Translations under genes and position numbers: made by a program
The notes under the pieces: generated by a model
Seen by the model: only the letters and a program-made list of their open reading frames with translations
Databases searched by the model: none
Told to the model about the DNA's origin: nothing
In this document: piece by piece, positions 23,386-31,552 of the stretch
Layout: every line of letters starts with the position of its first letter
How positions within the stretch are numbered: the first letter of the stretch is position 1
Source: Desulfococcus multivorans
GTDB lineage: Bacteria; Desulfobacterota; Desulfobacteria; Desulfobacterales; Desulfococcaceae
Direction: 5' to 3'
DNA: 64,000 nucleotides
Assembly: GCF_001854245.1 (NCBI RefSeq)
Contig: NZ_CP015381.1
Coordinates: 1,291,001 to 1,355,000, forward strand

Positions 23386-24564
23386 TTGAGGTTTCTGCTT
23401 CTGGAACCGTTTTTCGGAGGATCCCACCGGGATTTTGCCGAGGGGCTCGTCAAGCATTCCCGTCACGAGATCGATCTTGTGACGCTTCCCCCCCGGTTCT
23501 GGAAATGGCGTATGCGGGGTGCCGCTCTCCATTTCTGGGGAAAGCTCCGCAACCCGGCATCCAAAGGCGGCGTGTGGCCGGGATCTTATGACGGGTTGAT
23601 CGTCAGCGGACTCATGAGCCTTGCGGACTTCAAATCCATGGCGGGCGCCGCTTGTCCCCCCGCCATGGTCTATTTCCATGAAAGTCAGTTGACCTACCCC
23701 CTTGCGACGGATGAGGCCTTTGATGCTCAGTTCGGGTTTACGGACATCACCACTGCCCTCGCGGCCGATCGGGTGGTGTTCAATTCCCAGACGCATTTCG
23801 ATTCCTTTTTCGACCGGCTTCCCGGTTTTCTGGGCATGATGCCCGACTACCGGCCCAATTGGGTGATGGGCGAGATTCGACGAAAGGCGTGTGTGCTCCA
23901 CCCCGGCTGCTCTCTGCCCCTGTATGAAAAGCCGGTTCAATCCAGAGGGACCGGTCCGCCGCTCATCGTTTGGAATCATCGGTGGGAGTTCGACAAGAAC
24001 CCGGAAGCCTTTTTCGAGGGATTGTACGCGCTGCTGGATCGGGGAGACGACTTTCGCGTGGCGCTGATGGGAGAACGGTATCGGCGCATCCCTCCTGCCT
24101 TTGACCGCGCCGGAACGATTCTCGGGGATCGAATCGTCCACGACGCTTATATCACGGATAAGGACGCCTACCATGGCATGCTCCGCAGAGGTGATATTGT
24201 TGTCAGCACGGCCTTTCAGGAAAATTTCGGGATATCGGTGGTGGAAGCCGTTGCGGCGGGATGCCTGCCCCTGCTGCCGCGACGGCTTTCTTATCCTGAG
24301 ATTCTTCCCCCCGCGTTTCATCGCGACTTTCTTTACGAGGGGCCCGAGGATTTCATTGAAAAACTATCCCGACTGATTGCCGGCGGCCACCGGATGTCCA
24401 TGGCGCGTGAGCAGCTCGTCCGGGCTATGGGCGCCTATGCCTGGAGCCGTGCCGCGGCTCGTTATGACACGCTTTTAAGCGAGATGGCCGCATTGAAGGG
24501 TGCCCCTTGTAAAAGGCCGACGACGTCGGTCGGCAGCAATTCGGGGCTTGACAAATGCGAATGA
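23386..24564 (+). CDS. DUF3524/QTMAN-type glycosyltransferase (tRNA-queuosine mannosyltransferase-like)
   Basis: A 392-residue GT-B protein whose motifs recall human GTDC1/QTMAN: LLLEPFFGGSHRDF at the start, LPPRFWKWRMRGAALHFW, YFHESQLTYP, DRVVFNSQTHFDSF, WNHRWEFDKNPEAFFE and YPEILPPAF. In vertebrates this enzyme mannosylates queuosine on tRNA-Asp. The bacterial role is open. No ATG fits; the start is TTG 23386 (giving LRFLLLEPFFGG) or TTG 23362. It follows the UDP-sugar dehydrogenase at 4 bp, which could instead point to envelope sugar work. It is followed by an RNA gene. Confidence 0.85.
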   Translation: MRFLLLEPFFGGSHRDFAEGLVKHSRHEIDLVTLPPRFWKWRMRGAALHFWGKLRNPASKGGVWPGSYDGLIVSGLMSLADFKSMAGAACPPAMVYFHESQLTYPLATDEAFDAQFGFTDITTALAADRVVFNSQTHFDSFFDRLPGFLGMMPDYRPNWVMGEIRRKACVLHPGCSLPLYEKPVQSRGTGPPLIVWNHRWEFDKNPEAFFEGLYALLDRGDDFRVALMGERYRRIPPAFDRAGTILGDRIVHDAYITDKDAYHGMLRRGDIVVSTAFQENFGISVVEAVAAGCLPLLPRRLSYPEILPPAFHRDFLYEGPEDFIEKLSRLIAGGHRMSMAREQLVRAMGAYAWSRAAARYDTLLSEMAALKGAPCKRPTTSVGSNSGLDKCE

Positions 24565-24576
24565 CTTGGGTAGTGA
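24548..24576 (+). promoter_or_regulatory. Sigma-70-type promoter for the 24.6-kb RNA
   Basis: TTGACA (24548-24553), a 17-bp spacer and TAGTGA (24571-24576). The -10 starts with TAG, as do all three rRNA promoters in this window, which supports it. It lies inside the 3' end of the glycosyltransferase gene. Transcription would begin near 24583. Confidence 0.5.
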
Positions 24577-24582
24577 TCCACA

Positions 24583-24770
24583 TCCAGGATATACAGTTTA
24601 TAAAGGAACGGGTTGAGCATGACACACCGACAGTGGCGCGGGTGGCGGCAGACAACATGATGCCTGCTCACCACCGTTGACGCGACGTTTGAGACACAAA
24701 CGTCCAGACGATGACTTAAGGCCGTGAGCGGCTTCAGCGACAGACGCGGAAGATGCTTGCGGCTTTTTTT
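24583..24770 (+). ncRNA. Candidate structured small RNA (about 190 nt)
   Basis: Between a promoter (24548-24576) and an intrinsic terminator (24721-24770) lies a non-coding span with repeated hairpin potential: GGTGG/CCACC with GCAG/CTGC between about 24640 and 24675, and a perfect 8-bp stem GACGTTTG (24684-24691) / CAAACGTC (24697-24704) with loop AGACA. No coding frame is supported. It does not match tmRNA, 4.5S RNA (no GGAAGC), 6S RNA or a GEMM or TPP riboswitch as I know them. It could be a trans-acting sRNA or a leader/attenuator for iorAB. Confidence 0.45.
24721..24770 (+). terminator. Intrinsic terminator of the candidate small RNA
   Basis: GCCGTGAGC (24721-24729) pairs with GCTTGCGGC (24755-24763) over 9 bp including two G-U pairs, extended by CTTC (24732-24735) with GAAG (24749-24752), and is followed by seven T. 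Confidence 0.7.
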
Positions 24771-24781
24771 GTTGCGGCAAG

Positions 24782-24816
24782 GCCGAGCTTCCATGCGGAG
24801 TTTCGGCTTTTGTTTT
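24782..24816 (+). terminator. Second terminator upstream of iorA
   Basis: GCCGA (24782-24786) pairs with TCGGC (24803-24807), with CTTCC/GGAG inside, followed by TTTTGTTTT. It is 72 bp before iorA, so iorAB is either transcribed from a promoter inside this gap or depends on readthrough. Confidence 0.65.
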
Positions 24817-24888
24817 ATAGGGAGAGCAGATCATATCGACCGGGGTCTGGCGGTTTGAGCCTGCCTTCCGTGTCAGAAAGGGGATCGG

Positions 24889-26703
24889 GTGAAGGAACGA
24901 AAATTGTTGCTGGGCAATGAGGCAATGGCATTGGGACTACTGGAAAACGGATGCTCGGTAGCGACGTCCTATCCCGGTACTCCGGCGTCGGAGATACTCG
25001 CTTCGGCGGCTTCCTTGAAAAAGATTCACGGGCTCTCTATGCACGTTCAATGGGCGGTCAACGAAAAAATTGCCTTTGAGATCGCCTATGCCGCAGCCAT
25101 TACGGGGCTTCGTACGGCTGTCAGCATGAAGCAGGTGGGGCTGAACGTGGCTTCGGATCCACTTATGAGTGCGGCCTATATGGGAACTAAAGGCGGTTTC
25201 ATCCTCATCAGCGCCGACGATCCAGGGCCCCACTCTTCCCAAACGGAACAGGACAGCCGACTCATGGCCGTTATGGCCAAGATTCCCGTTCTGGATCCCG
25301 ACTCTCCATCTCAGGCCAGATATATGGCGGCTCTCGGCTACGAAATGTCGGAGGCCTTCGAGATCCCGGTTATGATCCGTCCGACGACCCGGGTCTGTCA
25401 CAGTCGACAGGATATCGCCGTTGGGCCGATTTCTGTCGAGCCGCGAACGGCCGATTTTGAGCGGAATCCTGTTCGATGGGCCGCAACACCCAAGTTCAGG
25501 CATCAATTACACCGGCAGCTCGAGGAAAAGCTGGATGCCATGAGCCGCTATGCAAAGACGGCGCCGGTATGGCTGAATTCCGGGAAGCGGTTTTCGCGGG
25601 CACTGGTCGTCTCGGGCGTGGCGGCCGCCCACACGCGAGAGATCGTCGAGGAGATGGGGCTTTGGGGCACGATCTCGGTTTACCAGGTGCTGCAGCCATT
25701 TCCCCTTCATGCCGATTTTATCTCCGAGCTTCTTTCCAATCACGACGACATCCTCGTTATAGAGGAGAGCACCGGCGTCATAGAGATGCAGCTCGCCGAC
25801 CGTTATCGTGTCAAAGGACGGAACAGCCGGGATGTGCCGCGAGTCGGAGAGCTGTTGCCGGAGGATGTCGAGCGATTGATCAGTGAATTTGCGGACCTTC
25901 CCGTAAAAACCGTCTCGATACCGGCCCCGTCCCCGGGTCGTCGACCGACCCTCTGCGCAGGCTGTCCCCACCGAGCCAGTTTCTATGCCATCAAGCGGGC
26001 GGCGCGTAAGGGCATCTATACCTCGGATATCGGCTGCTATACACTGGGTCTCAACCTGGGCGTCGTGGATACCGTCCTTTGTATGGGGGCCGCCATTTCA
26101 CAGGCCGCCGGATTTTATCACGCTTATAGGGATATGGAAAATCGTCCGGATATCGTCGCCACCATGGGGGACTCCACATTTTTTCACGCCGGTATACCGG
26201 CACTTATCGATGCGGTGGTGCAGCAGGTCCGGTTTCTTCTGGTTATCCTGGACAACCGTACGACAGCCATGACGGGAAGTCAGCCCACGCCGTCGACGGG
26301 GGTGGGGGTGTGCGGAGAGACCCTGAATAGCGTCGACATCGAGGCCGTGGTGCGGGCTTGTGGCGTTCAATACTGCGAGACAGGCAATCCCTATCAACTG
26401 AAGGCGTTTATCCCCCTGTTGAAGGAAGCGGTCGCCTATAGTCGGGATTCCGGACCTGCCGTGGTGATCTCCCGTTATCCCTGCATCCTGGATCGTCGCA
26501 GTCGGAACGAGCGGACACCGGGGATTTCCGTCGCCGTCAACGATCGGTGTGACGGGTGTGCCCACTGTGTGGAACAGTTCGAGTGCCCGGCGCTGATATT
26601 GGATACCACGGCCCATCGGGTCGATATCGATCCCATGGTATGTGTCGGCTGCGGGGTCTGTATTCATGTTTGTCCCAAAGGGGCCATCGAGGAGGTAAAA
26701 TAA
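24889..26703 (+). CDS. iorA: Indolepyruvate ferredoxin oxidoreductase alpha subunit
   Basis: The 604-residue alpha subunit oxidatively decarboxylates aryl pyruvates (indole-, phenyl-, hydroxyphenylpyruvate) to aryl-acetyl-CoA, reducing ferredoxin. The N-terminal pyrimidine-binding domain (LLLGNEAMALGLLENG, TSYPGTPASE), the central thiamine-diphosphate domain (TMGDSTFFHAG) and a C-terminal 2[4Fe-4S] ferredoxin domain (Cys554, 557, 560, 566 and 585, 588, 591, 595) are all visible. GTG 24889 starts it after AAAGGGG. iorB follows within 2 bp. In anaerobes it supports aromatic amino acid fermentation or synthesis from aryl acids. Confidence 0.95.
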   Translation: MKERKLLLGNEAMALGLLENGCSVATSYPGTPASEILASAASLKKIHGLSMHVQWAVNEKIAFEIAYAAAITGLRTAVSMKQVGLNVASDPLMSAAYMGTKGGFILISADDPGPHSSQTEQDSRLMAVMAKIPVLDPDSPSQARYMAALGYEMSEAFEIPVMIRPTTRVCHSRQDIAVGPISVEPRTADFERNPVRWAATPKFRHQLHRQLEEKLDAMSRYAKTAPVWLNSGKRFSRALVVSGVAAAHTREIVEEMGLWGTISVYQVLQPFPLHADFISELLSNHDDILVIEESTGVIEMQLADRYRVKGRNSRDVPRVGELLPEDVERLISEFADLPVKTVSIPAPSPGRRPTLCAGCPHRASFYAIKRAARKGIYTSDIGCYTLGLNLGVVDTVLCMGAAISQAAGFYHAYRDMENRPDIVATMGDSTFFHAGIPALIDAVVQQVRFLLVILDNRTTAMTGSQPTPSTGVGVCGETLNSVDIEAVVRACGVQYCETGNPYQLKAFIPLLKEAVAYSRDSGPAVVISRYPCILDRRSRNERTPGISVAVNDRCDGCAHCVEQFECPALILDTTAHRVDIDPMVCVGCGVCIHVCPKGAIEEVK

Positions 26704-26704
26704 G

Positions 26705-27298
26705 ATGAACACAAGGCAGCAGATCGTGATCAGCGGTGTAGGCGGCCAGGGCATCCTCTTCGTCACCCGTCTTCTGGCGGAGGCGGCCATTCTGAACGGG
26801 CTTCCGGTGTTGACCTCCGAAACCCATGGAATGGCCCAGCGAGGCGGGACCGTGGTTTCTCACCTCAAGGTCGGTAACTTTACGAGCCCTCTCATTCGTC
26901 CGGGGGCGGCGGACGGTCTTCTCATCATGAAAGCCGAAAACGCCGCTTTGCACGGCTATTTTTTGAAACCTGGCGGATGGGCGGTGGTCAACTGTCCGAA
27001 ACACACGGCCTGTGATCTGACCCGCTGCACGGTGGATGCCGACGGAATTGCGGTCCATCTGGACAACCCCAAAGCCGTCAATCTGGTCATGCTGGGGTTC
27101 GCTTTAGCCCAGAGTCCGGAGATGTTCTGCCGGGCGGACGATATGCGGCGGATCCTCGAACGTCGGTTGACAGGGAACGGCCCCATGCGAACGGCGGCCT
27201 TGGATGCCTTTGAAGCCGGATGCACGGCGGCTTCCGGCGAAAACGGATCCAACGTCCAGGATCCATTCCACACACAAGGAGGGCAAGAAGATGAGTAG
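26705..27298 (+). CDS. iorB: Indolepyruvate ferredoxin oxidoreductase beta subunit
   Basis: The 197-residue gamma-type subunit of 2-oxoacid:ferredoxin oxidoreductases partners IorA. Its motifs are ISGVGGQGILFVTRLLAEAA at the N-terminus and ETHGMAQRGGTVVSHLKVG, both typical of the subunit. The ribosome site GGAGG lies in the end of iorA, and the start is 2 bp after the iorA stop. Its 3' end overlaps the dctP start by 8 bp, so transport and oxidation genes are physically coupled. Confidence 0.95.
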   Translation: MNTRQQIVISGVGGQGILFVTRLLAEAAILNGLPVLTSETHGMAQRGGTVVSHLKVGNFTSPLIRPGAADGLLIMKAENAALHGYFLKPGGWAVVNCPKHTACDLTRCTVDADGIAVHLDNPKAVNLVMLGFALAQSPEMFCRADDMRRILERRLTGNGPMRTAALDAFEAGCTAASGENGSNVQDPFHTQGGQEDE

Positions 27299-28316
27299 AC
27301 CCAAAGTGTTATACGTTTTAGCGGCATGTACGCTTCTGCTATCGACCGGATTCTTCCCGGTGCAGGATGCGGCGGCCGATACGATTCAACTTCGATATGC
27401 CAATTTCCCCCCCGCTCCGACCTTTCCCTGCGTCCAGATGGAGCGATGGAAGGCCGAGGTGGAAAAACGGACGAACGGCCAGGTTCGGATTCAGACCTTT
27501 CCCGGCGGCACCCTTCTCGATGCCAAGGACATGATGGACGGCGTCATCGCCGGCCAGGCGGATATCGGATGTTTTTCCATGGCCTACCAGCCGGGACGTT
27601 TCTTTCTGACCAACGCGCTCAGCCTGCCCCTCGACATTCCCAGCGCCAAGGTAGGGAGTCTGGTCCTTTGGGACATCTACCAGGCCTACCAACCTGAATC
27701 TTTTGCCAAGGTCAAGGTGCTGACGATGTTTACCACGGCACCCGCCAACATCATGTCCAAAACGCCGGTCAGGACCCTTGCGGGCCTGAGAGGGCTTGAC
27801 CTTCGTGCTTCAGGGGGCGCGGCCCAGATCCTCAAGGCCTGGGGGGCGAATCAGGTGGGGATGCCCATGTCCGACACCCCGGAAGCGCTTCAAAAAGGGG
27901 TGGTGCAAGGGCTGTTTTCCTCTCTGGAGGTCATGAAGGATCTCAAATTTGCCGAGATCTGTCGGTATGTCACCATGACGGATACCGTGATCTATCCATT
28001 TGCCGTGGTCATGAACCTGGATGCGTGGAACGGTCTGCCCGAATCGGTCCGGAATGTGATGGACGATCTGCGGGTTGAGCAGGCCCAATGGACCGGCGAG
28101 TATATGGATCAGCATGTCGAGGCGGCTCTCAAGTGGTCCAAGGCGGAGCACGGCGTCGAGGTGATTCGGCTGTCCTCGGAGGAAAAGGTTCGGTGGGACG
28201 CGCTCCTGACGCCGATCATCGACAAATGGATCGAAGAGGCAAAGGCTAAGGGACTCCCGGCCGAGGCCATTATCAAGGATATCCGAACGCGGTTGGCCGT
28301 GCGCGGCGGCCGATAG
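27291..28316 (+). CDS. dctP: TRAP transporter solute-binding protein (DctP family)
   Basis: A 341-residue periplasmic binding protein. Residues 1-29 form a signal peptide (positive start, hydrophobic VLYVLAACTLLLSTGFF, cleavage near DAAA-D). The mature part shows DctP features: LRYANFPPAPTFPCVQMERW, FPGGTLLDAKDMMDGVIAG and GLRGLDLRASGGA, whose Arg usually binds a carboxylate of the ligand. The start at ATG 27291 follows GGAGGG and overlaps iorB. The coupling with iorAB suggests an aromatic or branched 2-oxo acid, or a related carboxylate, as ligand; that is inference. Confidence 0.92.
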   Translation: MSRPKVLYVLAACTLLLSTGFFPVQDAAADTIQLRYANFPPAPTFPCVQMERWKAEVEKRTNGQVRIQTFPGGTLLDAKDMMDGVIAGQADIGCFSMAYQPGRFFLTNALSLPLDIPSAKVGSLVLWDIYQAYQPESFAKVKVLTMFTTAPANIMSKTPVRTLAGLRGLDLRASGGAAQILKAWGANQVGMPMSDTPEALQKGVVQGLFSSLEVMKDLKFAEICRYVTMTDTVIYPFAVVMNLDAWNGLPESVRNVMDDLRVEQAQWTGEYMDQHVEAALKWSKAEHGVEVIRLSSEEKVRWDALLTPIIDKWIEEAKAKGLPAEAIIKDIRTRLAVRGGR

Positions 28317-28331
28317 GTCGACCGCGGTTCG

Positions 28332-28859
28332 ATGAAAGGACGGGGGGTGACACCGCCTCTCGGGTATCGGGACATGATCGATAAACTCTCAACGAGAATC
28401 AATCGGGTATTGGTCGCTCTGGGCGGGATCTTTCTTTTGGCGATGGTTCTGCTGACCTGCGGAAACATCCTGCTCCGTATCATATGGGTACCCATACGCG
28501 GCACCTTCGAGCTGATGGGCTTTTTCGGGGCTGTCACCGTCAGTTGTGCCCTGGGATACACCCAGATGCGTAAAGGGCATATTGCGGTGGATGTGCTGGT
28601 CCGGCGATTTCCGACCCGGATCGCCCGACGGCTGGATGGCATCAACCATCTGGTCTGCGCCCTCTTTTTCGGTGTCGCGGCCTGGCAGTTATTTGAAAAG
28701 GGCCAGGTCCTCTTCCGTACGGGGGAGGTGACGGAAACCTTGCGTATCATCTATTATCCCTTCACTTTTGGTACGGCGTTGGGGTGCGGCGTTTTATCGC
28801 TCATTTTGATTGGGCAGCTGATCAGGGTGTTGATGCCGAAGATGGGAGACGGAGCATGA
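28332..28859 (+). CDS. dctQ: TRAP transporter small permease (DctQ family)
   Basis: The 175-residue protein has four predicted membrane segments (about 26-48, 62-80, 106-125, 144-164) as in DctQ. It is the small permease subunit that joins DctP-type binding proteins to the large DctM channel. The start may be ATG 28332 (used here) or ATG 28374; neither has a strong ribosome site. Its stop overlaps the dctM start as ATGA. Confidence 0.88.
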   Translation: MKGRGVTPPLGYRDMIDKLSTRINRVLVALGGIFLLAMVLLTCGNILLRIIWVPIRGTFELMGFFGAVTVSCALGYTQMRKGHIAVDVLVRRFPTRIARRLDGINHLVCALFFGVAAWQLFEKGQVLFRTGEVTETLRIIYYPFTFGTALGCGVLSLILIGQLIRVLMPKMGDGA

Positions 28860-30160
28860 GCCTTGCAATGACGGGCGTCGTCGGCATAGTTCTGCTGTTG
28901 GGCATTCTTTTTTTTCTGGGCATGCCGGTGGGCTTTGCCATGGGGGTTGTCGGCTTTTTAGGGTTTTGTCATGTGATTTCCCTTCAAGCCGGACTGAATA
29001 TGCTGGGATCCGTGGTATGGGACACCTTTTCCAAATATGGGCTCACGGTGATTCCACTTTTCATTTTCATGGGTCAGATCGCTTTTCATTGCGGCGTCAA
29101 CGAGAAACTTTACAAAGCCGCCTATGCGTGGTTCGGCCATATCCGCGGAGGCATCGCCATGTCGACCATCATGGCCTGTTCCGCTTTTTCGGCCATCTGC
29201 GGCTCCAATGTGGCGACGGCGGCCACCATGAGCACCGTGGCCTTGCCACAGATGAAAAAATATCGATATCATCCCCAATTGAGCACCGGCGCCGTGGCGT
29301 GCGGATCCACCCTTGGGGTGGTGATTCCACCCAGCGTGGTCCTGATCGTAATCGGACTTTCCACTGAACAATCCATTGCCAAACTCTTTTACGGGAGCAT
29401 TGGTGCCGGAGTGGTTCTGGCCTTGCTGATGTTGGGAACGGTGGCATTGATCTGCCGGCGTCATCCCGACTGGGGGCCGGTGGGGCCGGCTACCGGATGG
29501 CGGGAAAAAATAAGATCGCTTGCCGGCGCGCTGGAGATGCTGGTGCTGTTTCTCCTGGTCATGGTCGGACTTTATCTGGGTGTCTTTACACCCGCGGAAG
29601 CCGGGGCCGCAGGATCGTTTTTCGCTCTCGTCATCAGTCTTTTCCAGGGTACTTTGACGTGGCGAAAATTTCTCGCTTCGGTGACGGACACCCTCGGGAT
29701 CTCGTGCATGGTCATTACCATCGTCATGGGTGCCGTGATTTTCGGCCGATTCCTGGCGGTGACGCGCATTCCTTACGACATCGCCGGATGGGTGGTATCC
29801 CTTCCCGTACCCAAGGCAGGTGTCATGATGATTATCTTTTTCATCTATATCCTTGGGGGAGCGGTCATGGACGCCTTGGCCCTTCTGCTCATCACGATTC
29901 CGATATTTTTCCCGGTGGCCGTCGAACTGGGCTATGATCCCATCTGGTTCGGCGTCACCATCACCGTAGTGACCACATTGGGCGCCGTGACGCCTCCCGT
30001 GGGAGCGACGACTTACGTGGTGGCGGGAATGGCGGACGGCGTTTATCTGGAGGATGTCTTCCGGGGCATTGTCTATTTTCTTCCCGCGTATCTGATCTGC
30101 ATCCTGCTTCTGATGGTCGTCCCCGAGGTGGTCACCGTGCTTCCCCGCTTGTTGAGGTGA
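28856..30160 (+). CDS. dctM: TRAP transporter large permease (DctM family)
   Basis: A 434-residue, 12-segment inner-membrane symporter subunit driving sodium-dependent uptake. Family features include GMPVGFAMGVVGFLG at the N-terminus, the segment GSNVATAATMSTVALPQMKK, the substrate/sodium region STLGVVIPPSVVLIVIG, and GAVTPPVGATTYVVAGMA near the end. ATG 28856 overlaps the dctQ stop by 4 bp. A hairpin ACGGC/GCCGT lies just past the stop, between it and the convergent moaA. Confidence 0.95.
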   Translation: MSLAMTGVVGIVLLLGILFFLGMPVGFAMGVVGFLGFCHVISLQAGLNMLGSVVWDTFSKYGLTVIPLFIFMGQIAFHCGVNEKLYKAAYAWFGHIRGGIAMSTIMACSAFSAICGSNVATAATMSTVALPQMKKYRYHPQLSTGAVACGSTLGVVIPPSVVLIVIGLSTEQSIAKLFYGSIGAGVVLALLMLGTVALICRRHPDWGPVGPATGWREKIRSLAGALEMLVLFLLVMVGLYLGVFTPAEAGAAGSFFALVISLFQGTLTWRKFLASVTDTLGISCMVITIVMGAVIFGRFLAVTRIPYDIAGWVVSLPVPKAGVMMIIFFIYILGGAVMDALALLLITIPIFFPVAVELGYDPIWFGVTITVVTTLGAVTPPVGATTYVVAGMADGVYLEDVFRGIVYFLPAYLICILLLMVVPEVVTVLPRLLR

Positions 30161-30187
30161 CGGCGGAGGAAAGCCGTAACAAGCGCC

Positions 30188-31201
30188 CTATCCGCCGATG
30201 GAGGACATAGTGGCCCTGATCTCTTCGGGCTCGCCGGTGTCGACGTGATGCTCCATGGGTTTGAATCGGACGGCCTGAAGGAACAGCTTGACAATATCGC
30301 CGTCAAGACATCCTTTTCGAATGATGCCTTTGAGATCCTCCTGGCGATCTGAGAGGAGGCATGGACGCAACTGTCCGCCGGCCGTGAGCCGAAGTCGATT
30401 ACAGAGGTGGCAGAAATGGTTGCTGAGCGGTTGGATGATACCGATTTCTCCTTGGGCGTCCCTGAATCGGTATCGTTCGGCCGGACCGCCGTCAATATCC
30501 CTGCGGATCGGTACCAGTTCACCTAGAGGGCTGATGCGTTCGATGATCTCCGGAGCCAAAATGCGGACGTTCCTGTCAAGATGATGGTCTCCAATGGGCA
30601 TGTATTCAATGAATCTCATATGGAAGGGATAGGTAAACGAAAGTTTGGCGATGTTGATGAGTTCATCATCGTTGATGCCTTTCATGGCCACGGTATTGAT
30701 TTTGATGGGGGAAAATCCCATTGAATGGGCGGCCTCGATGCCTTCCCATACCCGAGAAAAACAATCGTATCCCGTGATTCTCTCGAAGCGTTCGGGATAC
30801 AGGCTGTCAAGGCTGACGTTCAATCTCTTGATGCCCGCATTTTGAATCCGGGCAAGATTGTCCTTCAGAAGAACGCCGTTGGTCGTCAGAGAAATATCTT
30901 TCAACCCTTCAATTCTTCCCAATTCCGCGAGAAAATCATAGACCCCTTTCCGCACCAGAGGCTCCCCACCGGTCACGCGGATTTTGGTGATGCCGAGTTG
31001 AACACCAATCCGAACGATGCGGAGGATCTCTTCATAACGCAGAACTTCGCTGTGAGCGAGTCTTGGAATGAGCGCCCGAGGGGGCACACAGTACATGCAC
31101 CGCAAATTGCATCGGTCGGTGATTGATACCCGAAGATAGGTGAGATTACGGTTGAACGAGTCGATAAGTCTGGGATGTTTCACGATCCGGCGTCCTTTCA
31201 T
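30188..31201 (-). CDS. moaA: GTP 3',8-cyclase MoaA (molybdenum cofactor synthesis)
   Basis: The 337-residue radical SAM enzyme starts molybdopterin synthesis from GTP. The N-terminal cluster motif CNLRCMYC (Cys31, 35, 38) binds the SAM cluster; the C-terminal cluster motif FCHLCNRLRLTAGG with LRPCL carries the second. The C-terminal Gly-Gly needed for activity is present (SSIGG). Other moa/moe genes are not in the window. It follows the T2SS genes on the same strand, probably transcribed separately after the small membrane gene. Confidence 0.96.
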   Translation of the reverse strand: MKGRRIVKHPRLIDSFNRNLTYLRVSITDRCNLRCMYCVPPRALIPRLAHSEVLRYEEILRIVRIGVQLGITKIRVTGGEPLVRKGVYDFLAELGRIEGLKDISLTTNGVLLKDNLARIQNAGIKRLNVSLDSLYPERFERITGYDCFSRVWEGIEAAHSMGFSPIKINTVAMKGINDDELINIAKLSFTYPFHMRFIEYMPIGDHHLDRNVRILAPEIIERISPLGELVPIRRDIDGGPAERYRFRDAQGEIGIIQPLSNHFCHLCNRLRLTAGGQLRPCLLSDRQEDLKGIIRKGCLDGDIVKLFLQAVRFKPMEHHVDTGEPEEIRATMSSIGG

Positions 31202-31252
31202 GCGTCTCCTGAAACGCTAAGCATCATAACGGGTAAAGAAAAGGCGGCTCCT

Positions 31253-31492
31253 CTATTTATTTTCGGTTTTCAGCGAATTCAGGAACAGGCCGATGCCGCC
31301 CATCCATAACCCCAGGATCATGATCAACTCGAACGACGACATGTCACGCAGCCTGAATTGAATGCTTGAGACGATGCCGAAGAGAAGCATAGCCAGGGTG
31401 GTTGCGACCAGAATCCAACCCAGGGGATTTTTGGCGTTGTAAAAGATCATGCCGATATCGCCGTTGGTCCCCCCTGCGCCGCTCAATGTCAT
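31253..31492 (-). CDS. Small two-span membrane protein, unknown
   Basis: A 79-residue protein with two hydrophobic segments (about 24-45, GWILVATTLAMLLFGIVSSIQ, and 54-70, FELIMILGLWMGGIGLFL) separated by a short basic loop. GAGG precedes the ATG by about 9 nt. It lies just after the TPR envelope protein gene and before moaA. I do not recognise a family; it may be an accessory of the secretion or TPR gene cluster. Confidence 0.6.
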   Translation of the reverse strand: MTLSGAGGTNGDIGMIFYNAKNPLGWILVATTLAMLLFGIVSSIQFRLRDMSSFELIMILGLWMGGIGLFLNSLKTENK

Positions 31493-31552
31493 GATCGATA
31501 TCCTCGGTGGTATAGTGAATGGATTTTGCAGTTACCCGCGACAGCGCCGGAT

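Noticed and set aside
24583..24888. c-di-GMP (GEMM) riboswitch before iorA
   Set aside because: The GACGCAAAGCC core and matching tetraloop helix are missing.
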